Source of the DNA: Cellulomonas sp. NTE-D12
GTDB taxonomy: Bacteria; Actinomycetota; Actinomycetes; Actinomycetales; Cellulomonadaceae
NCBI RefSeq assembly: GCF_027923705.1
Contig: NZ_AP026442.1
Location: forward strand, 1,054,001-1,118,000
Length of the DNA stretch: 64,000 nt
Direction: 5' to 3'
Of the stretch, positions 51,500 to 59,800 are shown piece after piece; position 1 is the stretch's first letter, and every line of letters begins with the position of its first letter. Both the position numbers and the translations under genes were made by a program. The notes beneath the pieces were generated by a model. The model was not told where the DNA came from, did not search any database, and worked only from the letters and a program-made list of their open reading frames with translations.

Positions 51500-53602
51500 G
51501 TGACAGACACCATCGACACCGCCGTGACGAGTTCCGGCGGTACTGCCCGTTCCGGGGGGCTGTCCGCCCTCCGGCTCCCCGAGCTGCAGGCCATGGCGGC
51601 CCAGCTCGGCGTGAAGGGCACCTCCAAGATGCGCAAGGGCGAGCTGGTGCAGGCGATCGGCGCCGCACGCGGCACGGCGGGCCCGGCATCGCAGGAGAGC
51701 CGCCCGCGGGAGGTACGGCGGGTGGCCGCCGAGCCGGCCGTCGCACCCCAGACCACGGCAGCGCTCGCGTTGCCCGAGCGCGCGGACGAGCCCGCGGTCC
51801 GGACGACCGAGCGGGCGGAGCGGCCGCCCCGGCGCGCGGCGCGGCCCGTGCGCGCACCCCTCGGTTCCGGAGACGACGAGGCGCGCCCCGTCCGTGGCGC
51901 GCAGGACGCCCTCGCGGGCCTCGAGGCAGCGCTCGACGCCCGGACGACGGCGCACCAGGACGACCGCGAGGACCGGGCGGCCCGTGCGGCCGAGGCCGTG
52001 GTCGGCGTCAACGCCGAGCGCCGCAGCCGCCGCGCCGGTCGCGGTGCCGGTGCGCCCGTCCGTGCCGACGAGGCGGACCGCGCGCAGCCCCGCGCCGCGG
52101 AGGTCACGGGCGAGACGGGAGCCGAGGGTCCGGACCGCCTCGACCAGGAGCGTCAGGGCGGCGAGCGGCCGGCTCAGGACCGCCTCCGCTACGAGCGCGA
52201 GGGCTTCGTCCGCGGCGACCGTCAGCAGCGCACCGAGCGCACCCAGGGCCCGGTGGGGCAGGGCGAGCGCACCGACGCCGGCGACGAGGGCGAGGGCAAC
52301 GGCCGTCGTCGTCGGTCCCGGGACCGCTACCGCGACCGGGACCGCAAGCGCGGCCGGGGCCGGGGCCCCAACGGTCCGGACCTGCTCGGCCTGGACAACG
52401 AGGTCGAGCTGTCCGAGGACGACGTGCTGCTGCCCGTCGCGGGCATCCTCGACGTGCTCGAGTCGTACGCCTTCGTGCGGACCAGCGGCTACCTGCCGGG
52501 CCCCCACGACGTGTACGTCAGCCTCGGCCAGGTGAAGAAGGCCGGGCTGCGCCGCGGTGACGCGATCACCGGTGCCGTCCGTCAGCCCCATGAGGGCGAG
52601 TTGCCGCCGGCGGGCAACCGGCCGAACAAGTTCAACGCGCTGGTGCGGCTCGACACCGTCAACGGCCTGACGCCGGAGCAGGCCCGTCAGCGGCCCGAGT
52701 TCGGCAAGCTGACGCCGCTGTACCCGCAGGAGCGCCTGCGCCTGGAGACGGAGCCGACCCGGCTGACGCCCCGCGTGATCGACATCGTCGCGCCCATCGG
52801 CAAGGGCCAGCGCGGCCTCATCGTCGCGCCGCCCAAGGCGGGAAAGACGATCATCATGCAGCAGATCGCCAACTCGATCACCGCGAACAACCCCGAGGTC
52901 CACCTCATGGTCGTGCTCGTCGACGAGCGCCCTGAGGAGGTCACCGACATGGAGCGGACGGTGAAGGGCGAGGTGATCGCCTCCACCTTCGACCGGCCCG
53001 CGTCGGACCACACGATCGTCGCCGAGCTGGCGATCGAGCGGGCCAAGCGCCTGGTCGAGCTGGGCCAGGACGTCGTGGTGCTGCTCGACTCGATCACCCG
53101 GCTGTCCCGCGCGTACAACCTCGCGGCGCCGGCCTCCGGGCGCATCCTGTCCGGCGGTGTCGACGCCGCGGCGCTCTACCCGCCGAAGAAGTTCTTCGGC
53201 GCCGCGCGCAACATCGAGAACGGCGGCTCGCTGACGATCGTCGCGTCCGCGCTCGTGGAGACGGGCTCGAAGATGGACGACATCATCTTCGAGGAGTTCA
53301 AGGGCACCGGGAACATGGAGCTGCGGCTGTCCCGGTCGCTGGCGGACAAGCGGATCTTCCCGGCGGTGGACGTCAACGCGTCCGGCACCCGCCGCGAGGA
53401 GATCCTCATGTCCACCGACGAGCTGAAGATCGTCTACAAGCTGCGCCGGGTGCTCGGTGCGCTCGACCAGCAGCAGGCGATCGAGCTGCTGCTCGGCAAG
53501 CTGCGGGAGACGAAGTCGAACGTGGAGTTCCTGCTGCAGGTGCAGAAGACGACCCCCGGTGGCCCCTCGATCCTCGAGGACACCATCGGCCGCACCGTCT
53601 GA
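51500..53602 (+). CDS. rho: Transcription termination factor Rho
   Basis: Hexameric RNA helicase that ends transcription, 700 residues. The N-terminal Rho_N segment LSALRLPELQAMAAQLGVKGTSKMRKGELV is at residues 18-48. Then about 230 residues of Arg/Asp/Glu-rich insert, a known actinobacterial feature, probably disordered. The RNA-binding cold-shock part starts near VLLPVAGILDVLESYAFVRTSGYLPG. Motor motifs: Walker A APPKAGKTI near 443, DERPEEVTDMER, and LLDSITRLSRAYN. GTG start after a purine-rich site. It is the last gene in the argS-to-rho series before an inserted minus-strand gene. Confidence 0.97.
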   Translation: MTDTIDTAVTSSGGTARSGGLSALRLPELQAMAAQLGVKGTSKMRKGELVQAIGAARGTAGPASQESRPREVRRVAAEPAVAPQTTAALALPERADEPAVRTTERAERPPRRAARPVRAPLGSGDDEARPVRGAQDALAGLEAALDARTTAHQDDREDRAARAAEAVVGVNAERRSRRAGRGAGAPVRADEADRAQPRAAEVTGETGAEGPDRLDQERQGGERPAQDRLRYEREGFVRGDRQQRTERTQGPVGQGERTDAGDEGEGNGRRRRSRDRYRDRDRKRGRGRGPNGPDLLGLDNEVELSEDDVLLPVAGILDVLESYAFVRTSGYLPGPHDVYVSLGQVKKAGLRRGDAITGAVRQPHEGELPPAGNRPNKFNALVRLDTVNGLTPEQARQRPEFGKLTPLYPQERLRLETEPTRLTPRVIDIVAPIGKGQRGLIVAPPKAGKTIIMQQIANSITANNPEVHLMVVLVDERPEEVTDMERTVKGEVIASTFDRPASDHTIVAELAIERAKRLVELGQDVVVLLDSITRLSRAYNLAAPASGRILSGGVDAAALYPPKKFFGAARNIENGGSLTIVASALVETGSKMDDIIFEEFKGTGNMELRLSRSLADKRIFPAVDVNASGTRREEILMSTDELKIVYKLRRVLGALDQQQAIELLLGKLRETKSNVEFLLQVQKTTPGGPSILEDTIGRTV

Positions 53603-53609
53603 CGCCGTC

Positions 53610-53639
53610 CCGCCCGCACCGGACCACCGGTGCGGGCGG
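53610..53639. terminator. Strong terminator between rho and the glycosyltransferase gene
   Basis: Perfect 13-bp arms (CCGCCCGCACCGG at 53610-53622 with 53627-53639) and a 4-base loop ACCA, placed between convergent genes. Confidence 0.8.
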
Positions 53640-53647
53640 CCACCGCG

Positions 53648-54817
53648 TCAGCGCCCGGCCGCCCGCACCGCCCGGCGGTACACCGCCTCGACCTGGTCCA
53701 TGACCAGGTCGGCGTCGAACCGGTGCACGGCCGCGCGCTGACGGCTGACGGCGGCGGCGCGCTCCTCGTCGTCCGCGTCGACCCAGCGTGCCAGGGCGCG
53801 GGCGAGCGCGCGCACGTCCCGCGCGTCCACCAGCTGCTCCTCGACGCCCGCCATCGTGGTGCGGTACCCGGCGTTGTCACCCGCCAGCACCGGGCCGCCG
53901 GCGCAGGCCAGCGCCTCGACCACCGAGATGCCGAAGCTCTCGCCGCCCGTCGAGGGCAGGACGACGAGCCCGGCGCCGGCCAGCAGGTGCGCCTTCTCCT
54001 CCTCCGCCACGAACCCCGGCATGCGCACCCGCTCCGTCAGACCTCCGGTGCGCACCGCACGGTGCAGCTCGTCGACCAGCGGCCCCCCACCGGCCAGGGT
54101 CAGGGTCCACGGCCGGCTCGTCATGCGCTCGCGCTCCATCAGCACCAGCGCCGCGACCAGCTCCCGGGGCCCCTTGCGCTCCACGAGCCGGCCGAGGAAC
54201 ACGATCTGGGTGGTCCGGCCGGCGGTGGGCTGCACCGGTCGGGCCGGGAACGCCGACAGGTCCAGCGGCATGCCGATCGCGGTCGACGTCACGCCGAAGG
54301 CGCGCTGCGCGAACTCCCCGGCCGGCTCGGACAGGGCGATGACCTCGTGGAACCGCCGCAGCGTGCGCCGCTCGGCCAGCCCGAGCGCCCGGGTGGCCAG
54401 GGCCACGCGGGGGGAGTCCGGCAGGATCAGGAAGGTCCCGACCACGGCGACGTCGGCAGCCGCCCGGCGCACCACCCGCCCGGTGAGCAGGGGTGAGTGC
54501 GGCAGCTGCACGTGCAGCACGTCGAACGGCACCTGCGCGAGCAGTCGGCGCACCGAGGCGGCCGAAGCCGGCAGGGGCGTCCGCACCACGTTGCCGTTGA
54601 CGCGCACGCCGAGGTGACGGCCCAGGACGTGGAGGTTCTCCAGGTCCGTGCGGCGGGTGGTGGAGGCGACCAGGTGCACGGTGTGCCCCCGGGCCGTCAG
54701 GTTCCGGGCGAGCGCCAGCACGTACTGCTGCACACCGTCCGGACGGTCGAGCCCGTCGTCCAGCAGCAGACCGATGGTCAGCGGCCGCACCTCGTCGGAG
54801 GGGGGCGAGGCGGACAT
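53648..54817 (-). CDS. GT4-family glycosyltransferase
   Basis: A 389-residue GT-B fold transferase (GT4) that uses a nucleotide sugar. N-terminal part GLLLDDGLDRPDGVQQYVLALARNL; acceptor-side segment VQLPHSPLLTG; C-terminal Rossmann part begins IVFLGRLVERKGPRELVAAL, with PGFVAEEEKAHLLAGAGLVVLPSTGGESFGISVVEALACG-like segment (ESFGISVVEALA) carrying the conserved Glu residues. It may build a cell-surface glycan or phosphatidylinositol mannoside; acceptor unknown. TATCCT (complement of 54824-54829) lies six bases before the ATG, so it seems leaderless. It breaks the conserved rho-rpmE junction and is on the opposite strand. Confidence 0.9.
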   Translation of the reverse strand: MSASPPSDEVRPLTIGLLLDDGLDRPDGVQQYVLALARNLTARGHTVHLVASTTRRTDLENLHVLGRHLGVRVNGNVVRTPLPASAASVRRLLAQVPFDVLHVQLPHSPLLTGRVVRRAAADVAVVGTFLILPDSPRVALATRALGLAERRTLRRFHEVIALSEPAGEFAQRAFGVTSTAIGMPLDLSAFPARPVQPTAGRTTQIVFLGRLVERKGPRELVAALVLMERERMTSRPWTLTLAGGGPLVDELHRAVRTGGLTERVRMPGFVAEEEKAHLLAGAGLVVLPSTGGESFGISVVEALACAGGPVLAGDNAGYRTTMAGVEEQLVDARDVRALARALARWVDADDEERAAAVSRQRAAVHRFDADLVMDQVEAVYRRAVRAAGR

Positions 54818-54823
54818 CCGCCC

Positions 54824-54829
54824 AGGATA
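54824..54829 (-). promoter_or_regulatory. Leaderless promoter -10 of the glycosyltransferase gene
   Basis: TATCCT, six bases before the ATG on the minus strand. Confidence 0.55.
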
Positions 54830-54876
54830 GGTGGGGGACGGAGGCGGGGTCGCCGGCGGCCGACGGCCGGTCCGCC

Positions 54877-54903
54877 GGGATGATTTCGGGCCGGTCCGTG
54901 GTT
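54877..54903 (+). promoter_or_regulatory. Weak SigR/SigH-like promoter candidate for rpmE
   Basis: GGGAT (54877-54881), 19 bases, then GTT (54901-54903) resembles the GGAAT-N18/19-GTT pattern of thiol-stress sigma factors. Streptomyces rpmE belongs to such a regulon. The -35 has one deviation, so the call is weak. Confidence 0.25.
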
Positions 54904-54988
54904 CTGGCATGATTGTCTGTCGGTCTGCCGGTTCACCGGCGCAGCACCTGCGTCCGGACCCGGAGACGTCCCCGAACAGGAGATCCCC

Positions 54989-55201
54989 GTGAAGTCTGGT
55001 ATCCACCCGCAGTACGTGCCCACCACGGTGACGTGCACGTGCGGCAACACCTTCGTCACCCGGTCCACCGTGACCAAGGGTGAGATCCACGCCGACGTCT
55101 GCAGCGCCTGCCACCCGTTCTACACGGGCAAGCAGAAGATCCTCGACACCGGTGGCCGTGTGGCCCGGTTCGAGGCCCGCTACGGCAAGAAGCAGGGCTA
55201 G
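54989..55201 (+). CDS. rpmE: 50S ribosomal protein L31 (zinc-binding type)
   Basis: A 70-residue ribosomal protein of the 50S subunit. The two Cys pairs CTCGNTF (residues 16-18) and CSACHPFYTGKQK show the zinc-binding (C+) form, not the zinc-free paralogue induced in zinc starvation. Ends with ARYGKKQG. GTG start with AGGAGA (54978-54983). In the common actinobacterial order it is followed by prfA; here a large hairpin lies between them. Confidence 0.97.
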   Translation: MKSGIHPQYVPTTVTCTCGNTFVTRSTVTKGEIHADVCSACHPFYTGKQKILDTGGRVARFEARYGKKQG

Positions 55202-55206
55202 CACCT

Positions 55207-55276
55207 CGACAGCGCCGGCGCCTCGGCGCGGACCCGCCCCTCCCGGGGCCGTCCGCCCCGGGCGCCGGCGCTGTCG
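55207..55276 (+). terminator. Long hairpin between rpmE and prfA
   Basis: Perfect 16-bp arms CGACAGCGCCGGCGCC (55207-55222) and its complement (55261-55276) enclose 38 bases that themselves fold (GGAC/GTCC, CCCC/GGGG). It begins six bases after the rpmE stop and ends 57 bases before the prfA start, and probably lowers read-through from rpmE to prfA or stabilises the rpmE message. Confidence 0.75.
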
Positions 55277-55333
55277 TGCTGTCCGGGGTCGTGCGCCGCG
55301 ACCCCGCGTGAACGGTCGACCGGGAGGTCACGC

Positions 55334-56434
55334 ATGAGCGCGTCGTTCGACGCCCTGCAGCCGGTGCTCGACGAGCACGCGGCCATCGAGGCGCGGCTGG
55401 CCGATCCGGCGGTGCACGGCGACCCGGCGGAGGCACGTCGGCTCGGTCGCCGGTACGCCGAGCTGGGTCGGGTGGTCGGCGCCTACCGAACGTGGCGGGC
55501 GGCCGACGACGACGCGCGCGCAGCCGCCGAGCTGGTGGAGCTCGCCGAGGGCGGCGAGGCCGCGGAGCTCGCGGCGGAGCTCCCGGCGCTGCAGACCGCG
55601 GCCGACGAGGCCGCCGAGCGGCTCCGGCGGGTGCTCGTGCCGCGGGACCCGGACGACGCACGCGACGTCATCCTGGAGATCAAGGCGGGAGAGGGCGGCG
55701 AGGAGTCGGCGCTGTTCGCCGCCGACCTGCTGCGGATGTACTCCCGGTACGCGGAGCGGCAGGGGTGGGCGACGCAGGTGCTCGACGCGACCGAGTCCGG
55801 CCTCGGCGGCTACAAGGACGTGCACCTCGCCGTGAAGGCGCGCGGCACCGTCGCGCCGGAGGACGGCGTCTGGGCGCACCTGAAGTACGAGGGCGGCGTG
55901 CACCGCGTGCAGCGGGTGCCGGTGACGGAGTCGCAGGGCCGCATCCACACGTCGGCGGCGGGCGTCCTGGTGCTGCCGGAGGCCGACGACGACTCCGAGG
56001 TGGACATCGACCCCGGCGACCTGCGCATCGACGTGTTCCGGTCCTCCGGTCCCGGCGGGCAGTCGGTGAACACCACCGACTCGGCGGTGCGCATCACGCA
56101 CCTGCCCACGGGCATCGTCGTCTCGATGCAGAACGAGAAGTCGCAGCTGCAGAACCGCGAGCAGGGGATGCGCGTGCTGCGCGCGCGGCTGCTCGCGGCC
56201 CGTCAGGAGGAGGTCGCAGCGGCCGCGCAGGAGGCCCGGCGTTCCCAGGTCCGGACGGTCGACCGGTCGGAACGCATCCGCACCTACAACTTCCCCGAGA
56301 ACCGGATCGCCGACCACCGCACGGGCTACAAGGCGTACAACCTCGACGCGGTGCTCGACGGCGACCTGGGGCCCGTGGTGCAGTCGGCGATCGACGCGGA
56401 CGAGGCGGCCCGGCTCGCGGCCGCCACCTCATGA
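55334..56434 (+). CDS. prfA: Peptide chain release factor 1
   Basis: Reads UAA and UAG stop codons and releases the peptide, 366 residues. The GGQ motif lies in SSGPGGQSVNTTDSAVRITH near residue 241. The stop-codon loop is HRVQRVPVTESQGRIHTSA near 192-205, i.e. PVT where many have PAT; the pattern P-x-T is normal for release factor 1. GGGAGG precedes the ATG. Stop overlaps the prmC start. Confidence 0.97.
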   Translation: MSASFDALQPVLDEHAAIEARLADPAVHGDPAEARRLGRRYAELGRVVGAYRTWRAADDDARAAAELVELAEGGEAAELAAELPALQTAADEAAERLRRVLVPRDPDDARDVILEIKAGEGGEESALFAADLLRMYSRYAERQGWATQVLDATESGLGGYKDVHLAVKARGTVAPEDGVWAHLKYEGGVHRVQRVPVTESQGRIHTSAAGVLVLPEADDDSEVDIDPGDLRIDVFRSSGPGGQSVNTTDSAVRITHLPTGIVVSMQNEKSQLQNREQGMRVLRARLLAARQEEVAAAAQEARRSQVRTVDRSERIRTYNFPENRIADHRTGYKAYNLDAVLDGDLGPVVQSAIDADEAARLAAATS

Positions 56435-57414
56435 CGCGCGACGGCGGTCCGGCCGGGGCAGCCGATGCGGGCCGCGCCGCCGGGCTGCGTCCCTTCGTCG
56501 ACGCCGCGACGCGGCTGCTGCTCGAGGCCGGCGTCGCCTCCCCGCGGCACGACGCGCTCGCGCTCGCCGCGCACGTGCTCGGCCACGACCGCGTCGACCT
56601 CGTCCTGCCGCCCGAGCTGCCGGCCGACTTCGCGTCGCGGTTCGCCGAGCTGGTGGAGCGTCGCAGGCGGCGGGAGCCGCTGCAGCACCTGGTCGGCAGC
56701 ACCGGGTTCCGGTACCTGACGCTCGCGGTGGAGCCCGGGGTGTTCGTGCCGCGCCCGGAGACGGAGGTGGTCGCCGGCGTCGCGGTCGAGGAGGCCGCCC
56801 GGGTGGCAGCCGGCGGGACGGAGCCGGTCGTCGTCGACCTGTGCTGCGGGTCCGGCGCGATCGCCGTCGCGGTGGCCACCGAGGTGCCGACCGCCCGGGT
56901 GACCGCCGTCGACCTCTCCGCGCAGGCCGTCGCACTGACCACCCGCAACGGCGCCGTGGCCGGTGCCGAGCACCTGGTGGCGCTGCAGGGCGACGTGGCG
57001 GACCCTGCGCTGCTGCCCGGGCTGGCCGGCCGCGTGCACGTTCTGGTGGCCAACCCGCCGTACATCCCACCGGACGCCGAGCCCGTGGACCCGGAGGTGC
57101 GCGACCACGATCCGGACCTGGCCCTGTACGGCGGCGGGGTCGACGGCCTCGACGTGCCGCGCGCCGTGCTGCGCGCGGGCGGCCGGCTGTTGGTGCCCGG
57201 CGGTCTGCTGGTGATGGAGCACGCCGAGGTCCAGGCGGCGTCCGCGCGGCAGGCGGCGACCGCGACGGGGCTGTACCGGGACGTCGTGACGCAGCCCGAC
57301 CTGACGGGGCGCCCGCGGATGCTCGTCGCGCGCCGCACCGGTGCTCCGGAGCCGTCCGGCGTGGCGGAAGCCGACGAGCGGCAGGGGCACGACGTGGGAG
57401 ACTCGCGGCCGTGA
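56431..57414 (+). CDS. prmC: Release factor glutamine methyltransferase
   Basis: Methylates the Gln of the GGQ motif of release factors, using S-adenosylmethionine, 327 residues. SAM site LCCGSGAIAVAVA near 140, catalytic NPPYIPP near 208. The N-terminal helical domain (LLEAGVASPRHDALALAAHVLGHDR) recognises the release factor. It overlaps prfA by four bases, matching its target. An extended C-terminus of about 25 residues is variable. Confidence 0.95.
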   Translation: MTRDGGPAGAADAGRAAGLRPFVDAATRLLLEAGVASPRHDALALAAHVLGHDRVDLVLPPELPADFASRFAELVERRRRREPLQHLVGSTGFRYLTLAVEPGVFVPRPETEVVAGVAVEEAARVAAGGTEPVVVDLCCGSGAIAVAVATEVPTARVTAVDLSAQAVALTTRNGAVAGAEHLVALQGDVADPALLPGLAGRVHVLVANPPYIPPDAEPVDPEVRDHDPDLALYGGGVDGLDVPRAVLRAGGRLLVPGGLLVMEHAEVQAASARQAATATGLYRDVVTQPDLTGRPRMLVARRTGAPEPSGVAEADERQGHDVGDSRP

Positions 57415-58079
57415 CCGGCGAGCAGATCCTGGACGCGACAGACCCGGCGGCGTGGGGCCCGGCCCTCGACGAGGCAGTCAACGCGCTGGCCCGCGGCGGT
57501 CTCGTGGTGCTGCCGACGGACACGGTGTACGGCGTGGGGGCGGACGCGTTCGCCCCGGCCGCCGTGCAGGCCCTGCTGGACGCCAAGGGCCGGGGCCGGC
57601 AGATGCCGCCGCCGGTCCTCATGCCGGACGTGCGCACGCTGGACGGTCTCGCCCGGGACGTGCCGGAGGCGGCCCGGGCGCTGGCGGAAGCCTTCTGGCC
57701 CGGCGCGCTGACGATCATCGTGCACGCCCAGCCGTCGCTCGCGTGGGACCTGGGGGAGACCCACGGAACCGTCGCGCTGCGCGTGCCGGACCACGCGCTG
57801 GCGCTCGCGCTGCTGCGGCGCACGGGCCCGCTCGCCGTCTCGAGCGCCAACCTGACCGGGCAGCCGTCGGCGGTGACGGCGCAGGAGGCCGCCGAGCAGC
57901 TCGGGGACTCCGTGCCGGTGTTCCTCGACGGTGGCCCGACGCCGGGTCCCGTGCCCTCCACCATCGTGGACGCGACGGGGGACCGCCTCCGGGTCGTCCG
58001 GCTCGGCTCGATCAGCCTCGAGCAGCTGCGCGAGGTCGCGGACGTCGACGAGCCCGCGCGGGAGGACCCCGCCCGGTGA
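57411..58079 (+). CDS. tsaC: L-threonylcarbamoyladenylate synthase
   Basis: Makes threonylcarbamoyl-AMP for tRNA t6A37 modification, YrdC/Sua5 family, 222 residues, without the C-terminal Sua5 extension. Family segments: GGLVVLPTDTVYGVGADA near 30, AKGRGRQMPPPVLM, FWPGALTIIVHA, VALRVPDHALA, GPLAVSSANLTGQPSA and PSTIVDATGDRLRVVRLG. GTG overlaps the prmC stop; its own stop overlaps the next gene (GTGA). Confidence 0.95.
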   Translation: MTGEQILDATDPAAWGPALDEAVNALARGGLVVLPTDTVYGVGADAFAPAAVQALLDAKGRGRQMPPPVLMPDVRTLDGLARDVPEAARALAEAFWPGALTIIVHAQPSLAWDLGETHGTVALRVPDHALALALLRRTGPLAVSSANLTGQPSAVTAQEAAEQLGDSVPVFLDGGPTPGPVPSTIVDATGDRLRVVRLGSISLEQLREVADVDEPAREDPAR

Positions 58080-59185
58080 GGGTCTACCTGCTCGTCCTCG
58101 TGCTGACGGCGGCAGTGACGTACCTGATGACGCCGCTGTCCCGGTGGCTCGCGCTGCGCTGGCACGCGATCACCGCGGTGCGGGACCGGGACGTGCACGC
58201 CGTCCCCACGCCTCGGCTGGGCGGCACGGCGATGTACCTCGGCCTGCTGGTGGCCGTCCTGGTCGCCAGCCGGCTGCCGTTCCTCGCTTCGGTGTACGCC
58301 AACCCTCGGCCGCTGATCGGGATCGTGGGCGGCGCGACGGTCGTGGTGCTGCTCGGGGCGGCCGACGACGTGTGGGACCTCGACTGGCTGACGAAGCTGA
58401 TGGGCCAGGTGCTGGCGGCCGGCTTCATGGCGTGGCAGGGCGTGCTGCTCTACCAGATGCCCCTGTTCGGGGTCACGGCGTGGTCCACCCGCATCTCGAT
58501 CTTCGTCACCGTGCTGTCGGTGGTGGTCGCGATGAACGCGGTGAACTTCGTCGACGGCCTCGACGGGCTGGCCGCGGGTGTGCTGGCGATCGGCGGCAGC
58601 GCCTTCCTGCTCTACAGCTACCTGCTGACGATGGGCTCCAACCCCGGCGACTACGCGAGCCTGGCGACCCTCGTCCTCGCCGTCCTGGTCGGCATGTGCG
58701 CCGGCTTCCTCCCGCACAACCTGTACCCGGCCCGGATCTTCATGGGCGACTCCGGCTCGATGCTGCTCGGCTTCGTCATGGCGGCTGCGGCGATCATCGT
58801 CACCGGGCAGATCGACCCGCAGTCCGTCTCGCAGCGCGCGTCCTTCCCGGCCTACCTGCCGATGCTGCTGCCGCTCGCGGTGCTCGTGCTCCCGCTGCTG
58901 GACATGGCGCTGGCCGTGGTCCGCCGGGTCGGCGCCGGCAAGTCGCCGTTCCACCCGGACCGCCGGCACCTGCACCACCGGCTGCTCGCGCTCGGGCACT
59001 CGCACCGGCGTGCGGTCGCGATCATGTACCTCTGGACCGGTGTCTTCGCGTTCGGCGCCGCCGCCCTGGTGCGCTGGTCGACGACGACCGTCCTGATCGG
59101 CGTCGGCGTCGCCGTGCTCGCCGCCGTCGCCCTCACCCTCGGCCCGCTGCGCGGCCGGTCGACCCCCCACCCGGAGGCACCCTGA
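58076..59185 (+). CDS. wecA: WecA-like undecaprenyl-phosphate N-acetylglucosamine-1-phosphate transferase
   Basis: Integral membrane enzyme of 369 residues that loads a sugar-1-phosphate onto a polyprenyl phosphate carrier (MraY/WecA family), first step of a cell-wall glycan linkage unit. About ten to eleven hydrophobic helices; metal-binding segment MNAVNFVDGLDGLA near 152, FMGDSGSMLLG near 222, and the WecA-type His motif HPDRRHLHHRLLALGH near 295, which distinguishes it from MraY. GTG 58076 has GGGAGGA upstream. The order prmC-tsaC-wecA-atpI-atpB is that of M. tuberculosis Rv1300-Rv1304. Confidence 0.93.
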   Translation: MRVYLLVLVLTAAVTYLMTPLSRWLALRWHAITAVRDRDVHAVPTPRLGGTAMYLGLLVAVLVASRLPFLASVYANPRPLIGIVGGATVVVLLGAADDVWDLDWLTKLMGQVLAAGFMAWQGVLLYQMPLFGVTAWSTRISIFVTVLSVVVAMNAVNFVDGLDGLAAGVLAIGGSAFLLYSYLLTMGSNPGDYASLATLVLAVLVGMCAGFLPHNLYPARIFMGDSGSMLLGFVMAAAAIIVTGQIDPQSVSQRASFPAYLPMLLPLAVLVLPLLDMALAVVRRVGAGKSPFHPDRRHLHHRLLALGHSHRRAVAIMYLWTGVFAFGAAALVRWSTTTVLIGVGVAVLAAVALTLGPLRGRSTPHPEAP

Positions 59186-59664
59186 TGACCGCACCTGACG
59201 ACGGCGCGCTGCCGGACCCGGGCCGTGCGGCTCCGCCCGCGGAGCCGACGGCCGCTGACGCGGTCTTCCGTCGCGCGCTGCGCGACACCGTGCTGCTCCT
59301 CGTCGCCCTCACCGTGCTGGGTGTGCTTGTCGGAGCCCTCGTCTCCGGCCTGCCGGGCGTCTGGGGCGCGCTGATCGGCGTGGGGCTCGCTGCCGTGTTC
59401 TCCGGCACCACGGTCGTCGCCATGCTGCGCACCACGCGCTCGGCGCCGCAGGTGATGGCCGGGGTGGTGATGGGCACCTGGTTGGCCAAGGTGCTCGTCG
59501 TCATCGTCGCCCTCGCGCTGCTGCGCGGTCTGGACTTCTACTCGGCGCCCGTGCTCGCCGGCGTGCTCGCGCTCGGCGCGATCGGCTCCGCGCTGCTCGA
59601 CTACCGGGCGGTCTCGACGGGGCGGGTACCGTACGTCGAACCGGGTGACGGGGGCCGTCGGTGA
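59185..59664 (+). CDS. atpI: AtpI-like membrane protein before the ATP synthase operon
   Basis: A 159-residue membrane protein with an acidic/Pro-rich N-terminus of about 30 residues and four hydrophobic segments (TVLLLVALTVLGVLVGALVSG, LIGVGLAAVFSGTTVVAM, LAKVLVVIVALALL, VLAGVLALGAIGSALL). Position directly upstream of atpB and its helix pattern fit ATP synthase protein I, thought to help c-ring assembly; sequence identity to AtpI is low, so the name is based mainly on context. It overlaps the wecA stop by one base. Confidence 0.72.
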   Translation: MTAPDDGALPDPGRAAPPAEPTAADAVFRRALRDTVLLLVALTVLGVLVGALVSGLPGVWGALIGVGLAAVFSGTTVVAMLRTTRSAPQVMAGVVMGTWLAKVLVVIVALALLRGLDFYSAPVLAGVLALGAIGSALLDYRAVSTGRVPYVEPGDGGRR

Positions 59665-59703
59665 CCCTCCTGAACCGTGCGCAACGGACCTTCGGCCATG
59701 GGT

Positions 59704-59709
59704 TAGGCT
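59704..59709 (+). promoter_or_regulatory. Putative -10 of the atp operon
   Basis: TAGGCT lies 91 bases before the proposed atpB start. The transcription start would be near 59716, giving an 85-base leader with the ribosome site AGGAG at 59790-59794. Confidence 0.45.
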
Positions 59710-59800
59710 TGCCAACATCCATGACGGCCGGGGTGCCGATGGCCTGCCCGCACCGCTGCGGAAGGCGCCCGTTCGACCTCACGACCACCAGGAGCTTGCT

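Noticed and set aside
55916..55927. PVT instead of PAT in release factor 1 as altered stop-codon reading
   Set aside because: P-x-T is the accepted motif and variation at the middle residue is common.
59703..59716. DtxR-type iron box before atpB (TTAGGCTTGCCAAC)
   Set aside because: Only part of the dyad is present; the stretch is better explained by the -10 TAGGCT.
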